Assembly (NCBI RefSeq): GCF_036227325.1
Contig: NZ_CP109467.1
Location: forward strand, 1,798,001-1,862,000
DNA: 64,000 bases
Direction of reading: 5' to 3'
Source: Streptomyces sp. NBC_01465
GTDB taxonomy: Bacteria > Actinomycetota > Actinomycetes > Streptomycetales > Streptomycetaceae
In this document: piece after piece, positions 11,365 through 22,512 of the stretch
How positions within the stretch are numbered: the stretch's first letter is position 1
Layout: the number at the start of each line of letters is the position of its first letter
The notes under the pieces: model-generated
The model's input: the letters and a program-made list of their open reading frames with translations, nothing else
The model's database searches: none
Told to the model about the DNA's origin: nothing
Translations under genes and position numbers: made by a program

Positions 11365-12332
11365 CCCTTCACCAGCCCTTTCGCAACTCCGCCGAGCGCA
11401 AGATAGACGTCCTCCAGGCTGGGCGTGGACAGCGTGAAGTCGTCCAGCGCGGCGAAGGCCGCCCCGCCGGTGACGGCGGCGACGGCCGCCCGCGCCTCGT
11501 CGGGCGCGAGCCGCAGCACCCACCGCCGCCCGGACTCGTCGGCGGACGACCGCAGCGCGGCGACCTCCGGGACCTCCAGCGGCGCCCGCTCGCGCCACAC
11601 CAGATCGACCCGGACCTCGTCGGCGACCTGCGCCTTCAGTCCGGCCGGGGTGTCGCAGGCGATGACCCGTCCGCGTTCCATGACGGCGACCCGGTCGAGG
11701 ACGGTCTCGGCCTCGATGACGTTGTGGGTGACGAGCAGCACGGTCGCCCCGTGCTCGGCCCGCCGCCGGTCGACGGCCGCCCAGACCGCGCGGCGCGCGA
11801 CGGGGTCCATCCCGGTGGTGGGTTCGTCCAGCACGAGCACGGGCCGCTCACCGACGAGCGCGGCGGCAAAACAAGCGAGCCGCCGCTGCCCCCCGGAGAG
11901 CTTCTTCAGGGGGCGTCCAGCGATCTCGCCGAGCCCGAGCTCCTCGATGACGGCGTCGCGCTCGGCCCGGGCGTCACCCAGGCTCAGCCCGCGCAGCCGC
12001 CCGGTGGTCTCGGCAGCGAGCGCGACGGTCAGCTCGTCGAGGGCGGTCGACTCCTGGCCGAGATAGGCCAGCAGGCGGGAGGCGCGCTCCGGATGCCGTA
12101 CAAGATCATGACCGAGGACGTCCACGCTGCCGGAATCGGGCCGCATCAGCCCGGTCAGCTGCCGTACGAGGGTCGACTTGCCGGCGCCGTTGGGCCCGAG
12201 CAGCCCGAAGATCTCGCCGCGCCGCACCTCCAGGGAGATCCCGTCGGTGGCGCGCACTGCCTCGGTGGCCGGAACCCCGCGTCGCCCGCGCGCGGCGGGG
12301 TACGTCTTCACCAGGTCCCGCACCACGCACAC
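11361..12332 (-). CDS. ABC transporter ATP-binding protein (exporter type)
   Basis: A 323-residue nucleotide-binding subunit with intact motifs: Walker A LLGPNGAGKST, Q-loop YLGQES, signature LSGGQ, Walker B VLVLDEPT with the catalytic Glu, and the switch His in VTHNV. The extra C-terminal region (about 100 residues) matches the drug-exporter (DrrA-like) subgroup. I chose the GTG of VCVVRDLVKTYP, which has GAGGA eight bases upstream; a GTG five codons earlier (12347) is the alternative. It pairs with the permease it overlaps. Confidence 0.92.
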   Translation of the reverse strand: MCVVRDLVKTYPAARGRRGVPATEAVRATDGISLEVRRGEIFGLLGPNGAGKSTLVRQLTGLMRPDSGSVDVLGHDLVRHPERASRLLAYLGQESTALDELTVALAAETTGRLRGLSLGDARAERDAVIEELGLGEIAGRPLKKLSGGQRRLACFAAALVGERPVLVLDEPTTGMDPVARRAVWAAVDRRRAEHGATVLLVTHNVIEAETVLDRVAVMERGRVIACDTPAGLKAQVADEVRVDLVWRERAPLEVPEVAALRSSADESGRRWVLRLAPDEARAAVAAVTGGAAFAALDDFTLSTPSLEDVYLALGGVAKGLVKG

Positions 12333-12411
12333 GTTGCCCGTCCTCACGAGGTACGAGGGTACGGGGTTCGGCGGCCCGGATTGCGCCCGGGGCCCGGTCC
12401 GCCCCGGTTTC

Positions 12412-13647
12412 CTACTCCCCCGCAGGTGCGTGCTCGGCGGCGGCCCGCACATCGATCTCGCGCCAGAACCCGGCCCTGATCGCGTAGCGGTCGTGCTCGT
12501 CGATCTGGTCGTCCTTGTGGGCGAGGAGGCCGAACCGGGCCGCGTACCGCAGCAGCTCGCCGTCGATGCGGTGCGGGATCCGCGGGTACATCGTGGACAG
12601 CTTCGGTACGTGGCTCTGCTCGGGCAGGCGCTCCATCCACCGCCGGGCGAAGACCTGGCCGACCTCGAAGGGGTCGCCGCCGACCGTGGTGATGTCCTCC
12701 TCGCGGTCCGCCCACCGCTGCTCGGCGCTGGTCAGCTGGGCGAGGGTCGGCAGAGAGGCGGTCTCGGCGGGCTCGCCGAGGGGGCCTCCGGGCCGCTCGA
12801 CCCACCCTTTGTCGGAGGACCAGCGCAGCGTCGCGCTGGTGGGGTGCTGGGCGGGCTGGGTGCCGGGCCCGCGCAGACCGGCCAGGTCCTTCGGTGTCGG
12901 TACGCCCTTGCCGCCGGCCGGGGCGCGGTCGGCTTCCTCCTGGTCGTCGGCGGCGGTCCCGGCGGGCGATCCGTTGCGTACGGCGGCCTGGGCGGCGCGT
13001 TCCGCCGATGCGGCCAGCGCGGACTCGGGCAGCGGCGCGGAGAGGATCGCGGCGATCTCGGGGCGGGGTGCGGGGGCGGGGGCGCAGATCCCGCTGAGGT
13101 CCTTGGCCCGTACGGCCTTGGTGATCCAGGCCCGGTCGAGCACCCGGCGCTCGTCGGCCTCGGCGACGAGGTCCTCGGACTGGTTGTAGTCGCCGTCGGC
13201 GGCCTGCACGGCCCACAGGTGCACGGCGACGCCGTGCTCCTTGGCGGACATCAGCCCGGGCAGCAGATCGCCGTCGCCGGTGACCAGGACGATGTCGGAG
13301 CAGGCGCGGTTTCTGGCCAGCTCGGTCAGTTCGGCGTGCATCGCCGCGTCGACGCCCTTCTGCGCCCAGCGGCCGTCGCTGCGGGTCAGGGCGCCCAGCC
13401 GTACGGTCACGCGCGGCATGACGCGCAGCCGCCGGTGCTCGGGCTGCGGCACGCGGTCGGGGGCGCCGTCGAACCAGTAGATCCGCAGCAGCGGCTGCTG
13501 TGTGTCGTCCTCGGCGAGCTCCCGCAGACCCTGGATCAGGGTGGCGTGGTCAACGGTGATGCGGGAGCGGGCGGGCTCTCCGGCGAGGAGACTCGCGGCG
13601 GCGCCCAGGAGATATCCGGCGTCCACCAGGACGACGCAACGGTCCAC
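12412..13647 (-). CDS. NYN-domain protein (PIN-like nuclease fold)
   Basis: A 411-residue protein. The first 150 or so residues are a NYN/PIN-like domain: VVLVDAGYLLG with the first acidic residue, KGVDAAMHAEL, and DIVLVTGDGDLLPGL with the DGD pair, the usual metal-binding acids. A linker rich in Ala/Pro follows, then a conserved C-terminal region of about 130 residues ending in IRAGFWREIDV. Domain knowledge suggests a single-strand RNA nuclease or RNA-binding protein; the substrate is unknown. The GTG of VDRCVVLVD has GGTGGA four bases upstream; the GTG three codons earlier (13656) is the alternative. Confidence 0.85.
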   Translation of the reverse strand: MDRCVVLVDAGYLLGAAASLLAGEPARSRITVDHATLIQGLRELAEDDTQQPLLRIYWFDGAPDRVPQPEHRRLRVMPRVTVRLGALTRSDGRWAQKGVDAAMHAELTELARNRACSDIVLVTGDGDLLPGLMSAKEHGVAVHLWAVQAADGDYNQSEDLVAEADERRVLDRAWITKAVRAKDLSGICAPAPAPRPEIAAILSAPLPESALAASAERAAQAAVRNGSPAGTAADDQEEADRAPAGGKGVPTPKDLAGLRGPGTQPAQHPTSATLRWSSDKGWVERPGGPLGEPAETASLPTLAQLTSAEQRWADREEDITTVGGDPFEVGQVFARRWMERLPEQSHVPKLSTMYPRIPHRIDGELLRYAARFGLLAHKDDQIDEHDRYAIRAGFWREIDVRAAAEHAPAGE

Positions 13648-13906
13648 GTGATCCACCCACTTTCGGATACGACATCGGATACGACGGGGGAAGGGAAAGC
13701 GCAACGGGTTTTCTTCGAGTCTGCCCGACTGCGCGGGCGTTAACGGCCGGAACTCGATCATCGGCGTGGCGTATCGGGAAGTTGTTCCGAAGTTGCACTG
13801 CGCCAGCCCCAATTACGCACGGTAATGATCCAAAATGCGGCGATTTGCCGGGTATGTGAGTCTGACGTTGGCCCTGGCCCCTAGTCCCCCTCAGGAGGCA
13901 ATCCCC

Positions 13907-14098
13907 ATGGCCAAGAACAAGAACCGCAAGCAGGGCGGCAACCAGTCGGACCGCGCATCCCAGGCGGAGCGCGGAGCCCAGGCGGCCGAGTCCAGCTCCT
14001 TCGAGTCCCAGGCCGAGCAGCCGCTGGGGCAGTCGCAGGCGCAGGGCAGCCCGGCGGATGTTGCCCGTAAGCACCAGAAGCGCTTCGGTCACAACTGA
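13907..14098 (+). CDS. Small hydrophilic Gln/Ser-rich protein
   Basis: A 63-residue protein starting MAKNKNRKQGGN, with a basic N-terminus, a Gln/Ser/Ala-rich middle and a basic end (ARKHQKRFGHN). It has no hydrophobic stretch and is probably intrinsically disordered. A good ribosome site (CAGGAGG) lies nine bases upstream, and a perfect hairpin terminator lies 22 bases after the stop, so it is a compact single-gene unit. I do not recognise a function. Its size and charge resemble small Streptomyces proteins of unknown role. Confidence 0.75.
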   Translation: MAKNKNRKQGGNQSDRASQAERGAQAAESSSFESQAEQPLGQSQAQGSPADVARKHQKRFGHN

Positions 14099-14119
14099 CT
14101 GCCGCAGTAACGGAAATAC

Positions 14120-14153
14120 CGAGGGGCGCGTCCGGTACCGGACGCGCCCCTCG
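14120..14153. terminator. Perfect 34-base palindrome, bidirectional terminator
   Basis: Two fully complementary 17-base arms (CGAGGGGCGCGTCCGGT and its complement) meet without a loop of unpaired bases, followed by GGCCTTTT. It lies between the convergent small gene (ending 14098) and dnaE (ending 14171) and should terminate both. Confidence 0.9.
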
Positions 14154-14170
14154 GGCCTTTTCAGTTCCTT

Positions 14171-17716
<3,546 letters not shown>

Positions 17717-17815
17717 GACAGGGGCCTCCAGCGAGAGTCGGGGGGACAGCGTGGAAGTCTACGTCGGCCGACTGACAATCGCGGGGCACTCCGGAGTACC
17801 TTCGGGCGTTGCACA

Positions 17816-17832
17816 GGACAGGACACCTGTCC
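17816..17832. promoter_or_regulatory. Perfect 7-3-7 inverted repeat in the dnaE/DUF2252 divergent region
   Basis: GGACAGG, ACA, CCTGTCC. It lies 29 bp upstream of the DUF2252 ATG and 99 bp from the dnaE start. It could be an operator for the DUF2252 gene or a small mRNA hairpin in its leader. It does not match the actinobacterial LexA consensus (GAAC-n4-GTTC). Confidence 0.4.
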
Positions 17833-17861
17833 CAATTGTCATGCACCAGGAGGCACCAGCC

Positions 17862-19187
17862 ATGTCGGACCCGCAGCCCAGCGCCGAAGAGCGCGGCGAG
17901 CAGATACTTGCCGTGTTCGGCACCGCATTCGGCGAGCTGCTGGCAGCCGACCCGGCGGCCTTCCGGGTCAAGTTCCGCAAGATGGCGGCCTCCGCCTTCG
18001 CCTTCTACCGGGGCACCGCCTGCCTCTTCTACGAGGACCTGCGCGAAGGCCGGGACAAGGGCCCGTACCTGGACGAGCGCACCAGCCGGGTCTGGGTCCA
18101 CGGCGATCTCCACGCCGAGAACTTCGGCACGTACATGGACGCCAACGGCCGCCTGATCTTCAACGTGAACGACTTCGACGAGGCGTACGTCGGCCCCTTC
18201 ACCTGGGACGTGAAGCGCTTCGCCGCCTCCCTCGCCCTGATCGGGCACGCCAAGGCGCTCAGCGACGACCAGATCACCGATCTCGTCCGCACCTACGCGG
18301 CGGCCTACCGCGAGCGCATCCACGACCTGGCCGCGGGCGTGAGGGACGACGACCTTCCGCCGTTCACCCTGGACACCTCCGAGGGCCCGCTGCTCGACGC
18401 CCTGCGCTCGGCCCGCTCCCGTACGCGCTTCTCGCTGCTCGACTCGATGACCGAGATCCGCGACTTCGAGCGCCGGTTCGCCCCCGGCGGCGGCTCCATC
18501 GAGCTGGACGCGGCGACCCGCTACAAGGTCCTGGCCGCTTTCGACGGCTATCTGGAGACGCTGCCCGAGGCGAGCCTGGTCCGCCCGGACTCCTACCGCG
18601 TCAAGGACGTCGTGGGCCGGCGCGGGATCGGCATCGGCTCGGCGGGTCTGCCCTCGTACAACATCCTGCTCGAAGGACACAGCGACGCCCTCGAGAACGA
18701 CGTGATCATCTACATGAAGCAGGCGCAGACCCCGGCGGTCTCCCGGCACATCACGGACGACGGGGTCCGCTCGTACTTCCAGCACGAGGGCCACCGCACG
18801 GTGATCTCGCAGCGCGCCCTGCAGGACGCGGCAGACCCGTGGCTGGGCTGGACCGAGCTGGACGGTTCGGGGCAGCTGGTCGCCGAGGTCTCTCCGTACG
18901 CGGTGGACCTGGACTGGTCGGACATCGACGACCCGGAGCAGATAGCGGCGGTCGTAGCCGACCTCGGCCGGGCGACGGCCACCATGCACGCGGCGGCGGA
19001 CGACGAGAGCGGCCACTCGCTGGTGCCGTTCTCCACGGAGCGGGCCATCGACGCGGCGATCGCCGCCGACGAGGACGGCTTCGCCGAGCTCCTGGTGGAC
19101 TTCGCTCACAGCTACGGGGCACAGGCGCGCGCCGACCACCAGATCTTCGTCGACTTGTTCCGAAATGGCCGGATTCCGGGCCTTTAG
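17862..19187 (+). CDS. DUF2252 family protein (kinase-like fold)
   Basis: A 441-residue member of the DUF2252 family. The phosphotransferase-like pattern is clear: VWVHGDLHAENFG (residues 77-89) resembles the catalytic loop of aminoglycoside-phosphotransferase-like kinases, NDFDEA (103-108) the metal-binding DFD, and WDVKRFAAS (115-123) is the family's own signature. No substrate has been established as far as I know. The start ATG is preceded by AGGAGG nine bases upstream. It is a stand-alone gene; the membrane protein downstream begins 55 bases after it. Confidence 0.92.
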   Translation: MSDPQPSAEERGEQILAVFGTAFGELLAADPAAFRVKFRKMAASAFAFYRGTACLFYEDLREGRDKGPYLDERTSRVWVHGDLHAENFGTYMDANGRLIFNVNDFDEAYVGPFTWDVKRFAASLALIGHAKALSDDQITDLVRTYAAAYRERIHDLAAGVRDDDLPPFTLDTSEGPLLDALRSARSRTRFSLLDSMTEIRDFERRFAPGGGSIELDAATRYKVLAAFDGYLETLPEASLVRPDSYRVKDVVGRRGIGIGSAGLPSYNILLEGHSDALENDVIIYMKQAQTPAVSRHITDDGVRSYFQHEGHRTVISQRALQDAADPWLGWTELDGSGQLVAEVSPYAVDLDWSDIDDPEQIAAVVADLGRATATMHAAADDESGHSLVPFSTERAIDAAIAADEDGFAELLVDFAHSYGAQARADHQIFVDLFRNGRIPGL

Positions 19188-19242
19188 TCCCAAGAAGCTT
19201 TAGGGATCCCTTACAGGAGGCCGTGGCAAACTCCCTCTCACT

Positions 19243-19929
19243 ATGGACATATCCGGTACGCAGCTGAGGGCGGTTCGCGCAGCGCTTTTCACAGCGCTCG
19301 TCGTGACCCTCTCCGCTGCGTCCCATGTGCTCCTCTCCCGTGTCCCGCTGCCGCCGGTCACCGTCGCGGCGCTCGCTGCCGGGGTCTTCGCCGTGGCGTA
19401 CGCACTGGCCGGGAGGGAGCGCGGCTTCGGCGCCATCGCGGGTGTCCTCATCCCGCTGGAGCTGACCGCCGACACCGTCTTCACCGCCGGACAGCACCTC
19501 TGTTACGGACCCGGCGGCGGCCCCGTCGCCGGGGCGCTGCGCTCGGTCGGCGTGGACGTGTTCTGCGGCGGCGGCCCCGTCGGCACCCCCCTCGCGGCCG
19601 TGGCGGGCCCCGGCCACCGGGCCGCGGATCTGCTCAACTCCCCCGATCCGGCGCTGCCCTGGCTGCTGCTCGCCGCCCATGTGGCCATCGGCCTGCTGGC
19701 CGCCGCCTGGCTGCGCCGCGGCGAGTCCGCGCTGGCCTCGCTGCTGCGCGCCGTCGCCGCCTTCGCCTTCAGGCCGCTGCTGATCGCGGTCGCCGCGGTG
19801 GGTGCGCCGCACGGCACCCCGGCCCGGGCGGGCCGCCCCTCGTACCGGCCGCGCACCGCACTCGCCCGGCTGCTCGTGCACTCCGTAGGACGGCGGGGAC
19901 CTCCGCGCTCGGCGCTCTGCTTCGCCTGA
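19243..19929 (+). CDS. Integral membrane protein of unknown function
   Basis: A 228-residue protein with about five helices (near residues 15-32, 37-55, 62-78, 136-157 and 163-186), a Gly/Pro-rich extracytoplasmic loop with two Cys (CYGPGG and CGGG), and a basic Arg-rich C-terminal tail. The loop Cys pair next to a downstream thioredoxin-like protein suggests a redox-linked membrane function, which is speculation. No ribosome site lies at the right distance; AGGAGG is about 22 bases upstream. A 5-codon error in the start is possible. Confidence 0.75.
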   Translation: MDISGTQLRAVRAALFTALVVTLSAASHVLLSRVPLPPVTVAALAAGVFAVAYALAGRERGFGAIAGVLIPLELTADTVFTAGQHLCYGPGGGPVAGALRSVGVDVFCGGGPVGTPLAAVAGPGHRAADLLNSPDPALPWLLLAAHVAIGLLAAAWLRRGESALASLLRAVAAFAFRPLLIAVAAVGAPHGTPARAGRPSYRPRTALARLLVHSVGRRGPPRSALCFA

Positions 19930-19980
19930 GCCCGGCCCGTCCCCGTACCGCCCCCCTGTCTTCACACGGAGAAAACGATC

Positions 19981-20787
19981 ATGAGTTCACGTAACAGCCA
20001 CGCCAACAAGGCAGCGGCCCGCGAGCGTCTGCGCGCCGAGCGCGAGCGCCAGGAGAAGAAGGCCAAGGCCCGCCGCCAGATCGTCGTCGGCGTCTCGATC
20101 GTCGCCGTCCTCGCGATAGCCGGCGGCGTCGGCTACGGCGTCATGCAGATGAACAAGCCCTCCGCCTGGGAGGACGCCAAGAGCGCCAAGGTCGTCGCCC
20201 CGGCCAACACCTCGGGCACCAACGGCACCACGGTCACCATCGGCAAGTCGACCGCCAAGAAGACCCTTCAGGCGTACGAGGACCCGCGCTGCCCGGTCTG
20301 CGCCCAGTTCGAGCAGACGGTCGGCTCGACGGTCGAGAAGGACGTCGACGCCGGCAAGTACAAGATCCAGTACATCGGCGCCACGTTCCTCGACGGCAAC
20401 GGCGGCGACGGCTCCAAGAACGGGCTGAGCGCCCTGGGCGCCGCGCTGAACGTCAGTTCCGACGCGTTCCTCAAGTACAAGTCGGCGATGTACTCGACCA
20501 CGTGGCACCCCGATGAGACCGACGACAAGTTCGGGGACGACGCCTACCTCATCAAGATCGCCCAGACCGTGCCGGCCCTGAAGGACAACGCGGCCTTCCA
20601 GAAGGCGGTCAAGGACGGCACCTACGACGCCTGGGCGATGAAGATGTCCGCCAAGTTCGACAGCAGCGGTGTCACGGGCACGCCCACCCTGAAGATGGAC
20701 GGCAAGGCGCTCACCGCTGCCAACGGCAGCGCGCCCATGACCGTCGCCGACTACACCACGGCGATCACCGCGGCCCTGAAGGGCTAG
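19981..20787 (+). CDS. Membrane-anchored DsbA-like thioredoxin-fold protein
   Basis: A 268-residue protein. A basic, Ala/Glu-rich cytoplasmic stretch (1-33) and one membrane helix (34-56) anchor an extracytoplasmic thioredoxin-fold domain. The active site is CPVC at residues 104-107 in DPRCPVCAQF, and the cis-proline loop is GVTGTPTL. This places it with the DsbA/DsbG-like thiol oxidoreductases of actinobacteria, which act on exported proteins. The ribosome site GGAGAA lies eight bases upstream of the ATG. It follows the membrane protein by 51 bases and may share its transcript. Confidence 0.92.
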   Translation: MSSRNSHANKAAARERLRAERERQEKKAKARRQIVVGVSIVAVLAIAGGVGYGVMQMNKPSAWEDAKSAKVVAPANTSGTNGTTVTIGKSTAKKTLQAYEDPRCPVCAQFEQTVGSTVEKDVDAGKYKIQYIGATFLDGNGGDGSKNGLSALGAALNVSSDAFLKYKSAMYSTTWHPDETDDKFGDDAYLIKIAQTVPALKDNAAFQKAVKDGTYDAWAMKMSAKFDSSGVTGTPTLKMDGKALTAANGSAPMTVADYTTAITAALKG

Positions 20788-20790
20788 CCC

Positions 20791-21360
20791 CTACAGCGAC
20801 TCCAGGAAGCCGAGCGCGACCTTCCAGGTCGCCTCGGCCGCCTCGGCGTCGTAGTCCGCGAGCTCGGGGTCGGTGAAGAGGTGCCCCGCACCCGGATAGC
20901 GGTGCACCTCGACGTCGGCCCCGGCCCGGCGCATCTGCAGGTACCAGGTGTTCAGCCAGTCGTGCGTCTCGAACGGGTCGGGGTCCGCGACATGCAGCTG
21001 TACGGGCAGCTCGTCCACCGAAGCGCCCTCCGCGATGTCGGAGGTCCCGTGCAGCAGGAGCAGCCCCCGCGCCTTCTCGTCGCCCAGCGCGAGGTTCTGC
21101 GCGAGCGACCCGCCGAGAGAGAAGCCCGCGTAGACGAGTCCCTGGTCGGAGTAAGGCGCCGAAGCCACCACGGCCCGCTTGAGCAGCTCCTCCGAACCGA
21201 TCTCGTCCTTGAAGTCCATGCCTTCCTCGACGGCCGTGAAGGTCCTGCCGTCGAAGAGATCCGGCACATGGACCACGTGTCCGGCGGCCCGCAGCCGCTC
21301 GGCCGCGGCATGCACCGCGGGGCGCAGACCGTACGTCGAATGGAAAAGCATGATGTTCAT
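20791..21360 (-). CDS. Dienelactone hydrolase family alpha/beta-hydrolase with Ser nucleophile
   Basis: A 189-residue compact alpha/beta-hydrolase. The nucleophile elbow is GFSLGG (Ser81), where classical dienelactone hydrolases have Cys in GFCMGG. The acid is in ADPDPFE (Asp126 or Asp128), and the His is His160 in GAGHLF. Spacing and length match the DLH family. A Ser at this place suggests an esterase-like activity and argues against true dienelactone hydrolysis. It is convergent with the DsbA-like gene; only three bases separate the stops. Confidence 0.88.
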   Translation of the reverse strand: MNIMLFHSTYGLRPAVHAAAERLRAAGHVVHVPDLFDGRTFTAVEEGMDFKDEIGSEELLKRAVVASAPYSDQGLVYAGFSLGGSLAQNLALGDEKARGLLLLHGTSDIAEGASVDELPVQLHVADPDPFETHDWLNTWYLQMRRAGADVEVHRYPGAGHLFTDPELADYDAEAAEATWKVALGFLESL

Positions 21361-21390
21361 GGGCCCATGGTGCCAGTTACGGTCGGAGGC

Positions 21391-22503
21391 ATGGAGAACG
21401 TACTGCGCCCCTTGATCGTCGTGGGCGGCTCGGTCGTGCTCACCCTCGCCGTGGGCTGGCTCGTCGACCGCATGCTGCGCACCGCCGACTCACGCCGCCC
21501 CGACACCCCGCTCTGGGGCCTGCTGCGCCGGTGCAGAATCCCCCTCCAGCTCGTCCTGTGCACGGCGATGCTCCGCGCCACCTACCGCAGCGCCAAGATC
21601 CTGCCGGACCACGAGGCGGGCCTCGGGCAGATCCTCACCCTGGTGCTGATCGCCACCTCCGCCTGGCTCATCGTCCGCATCGCGACGGCGATCGTCGACT
21701 CCACGTACAGCCGGTACGCCAGCACCAACGGCACCCGCGACCCCGCCCGGGTCCGCCGCGTCCGGACCCAAGTGACGCTCATCCAGCGGGTGGTGACCGC
21801 GATCGTCGCGGTGATCGCGGTCTCGGCGATGCTGCTGACCTTCCCCGCGATGCGCACCGTGGGCGCGTCCCTGCTGGCCTCCGCCGGGATCCTGGGCATC
21901 GTCGCCGGTGTCGCCGCGCAGTCCACCCTCGGCAACCTCTTCGCCGGATTCCAGATCGCCTTCGGGGACATGGTCCGCCTCGGGGACACGGTCGTGGTGG
22001 ACGGCGAATGGGGTGTGGTCGAGGAGATCACCCTCACCTTCCTGGCCGTACGGACCTGGGACGAGCGCCGGATCACCATGCCGGTCTCGTACTTCACCGG
22101 CAAACCCTTCGAGAACTGGTCCCGCGGCGGCATCCAGATGACCGGCACGGTCTTCTTCCACCTGGACCACTCGGCGCCCGTGGTGCTGATGCGCGAGCGG
22201 ATGCAGGACATCCTGCGCGACTGCGCGGCCTGGGACGGCCGCGACTGGTCCCTGGCGGTGACCGACACGACCCCCTCCACGATCCAGGTGCGCGCCGTGG
22301 TCACCGCGAAGGACGCGGACGACATCTGGACGGTGCGCTGCGCGGTGCGCGAGCAGATGATCGCCTGGCTGTACGAGAACCACCCGTACGCCCTTCCCCG
22401 CATCGCGACGGCCCCCGCCGAACTCCCCAGGCCCGCGGAGATCCCCAAGCCCTCGGAAATCTCCCACCCGGACGCCGACCACCCGGACACAGGCCGGGGC
22501 TGA
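21391..22503 (+). CDS. MscS-type mechanosensitive ion channel
   Basis: A 370-residue protein. Four to five helices occupy residues 5-220, with the pore helix AGILGIVAGVAAQSTLGNLF rich in Gly/Ala. Then comes the MscS beta domain (GDMVRLGDTVVVDG, EWGVVEEITLTFLAVRTWDERRI) and the cytoplasmic region with the SYFTG and W-rich turn. It opens on membrane tension to release osmolytes. A C-terminal Pro-rich tail (about 30 residues) is extra. GGAGG lies close to the ATG. A GTG 21 bases upstream (21370) is possible. Confidence 0.92.
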   Translation: MENVLRPLIVVGGSVVLTLAVGWLVDRMLRTADSRRPDTPLWGLLRRCRIPLQLVLCTAMLRATYRSAKILPDHEAGLGQILTLVLIATSAWLIVRIATAIVDSTYSRYASTNGTRDPARVRRVRTQVTLIQRVVTAIVAVIAVSAMLLTFPAMRTVGASLLASAGILGIVAGVAAQSTLGNLFAGFQIAFGDMVRLGDTVVVDGEWGVVEEITLTFLAVRTWDERRITMPVSYFTGKPFENWSRGGIQMTGTVFFHLDHSAPVVLMRERMQDILRDCAAWDGRDWSLAVTDTTPSTIQVRAVVTAKDADDIWTVRCAVREQMIAWLYENHPYALPRIATAPAELPRPAEIPKPSEISHPDADHPDTGRG

Positions 22504-22512
22504 GGACGGCTG

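Noticed and set aside
13661..13685. Tandem TCGGATACGAC upstream of the NYN gene
   Set aside because: Two copies only, with no further promoter-like context; likely local duplication.
17717..17861. SOS box upstream of dnaE
   Set aside because: No GAAC-n4-GTTC element; the local dyad has a different sequence.
19223..19267. A 14-codon leader peptide frame (VANSLSLWTYPVRS) next to AGGAGG before the membrane protein gene
   Set aside because: The GTG is only two bases from AGGAGG, too near for a normal start, and the frame ends at once without His, Trp or Cys runs that would suggest attenuation.
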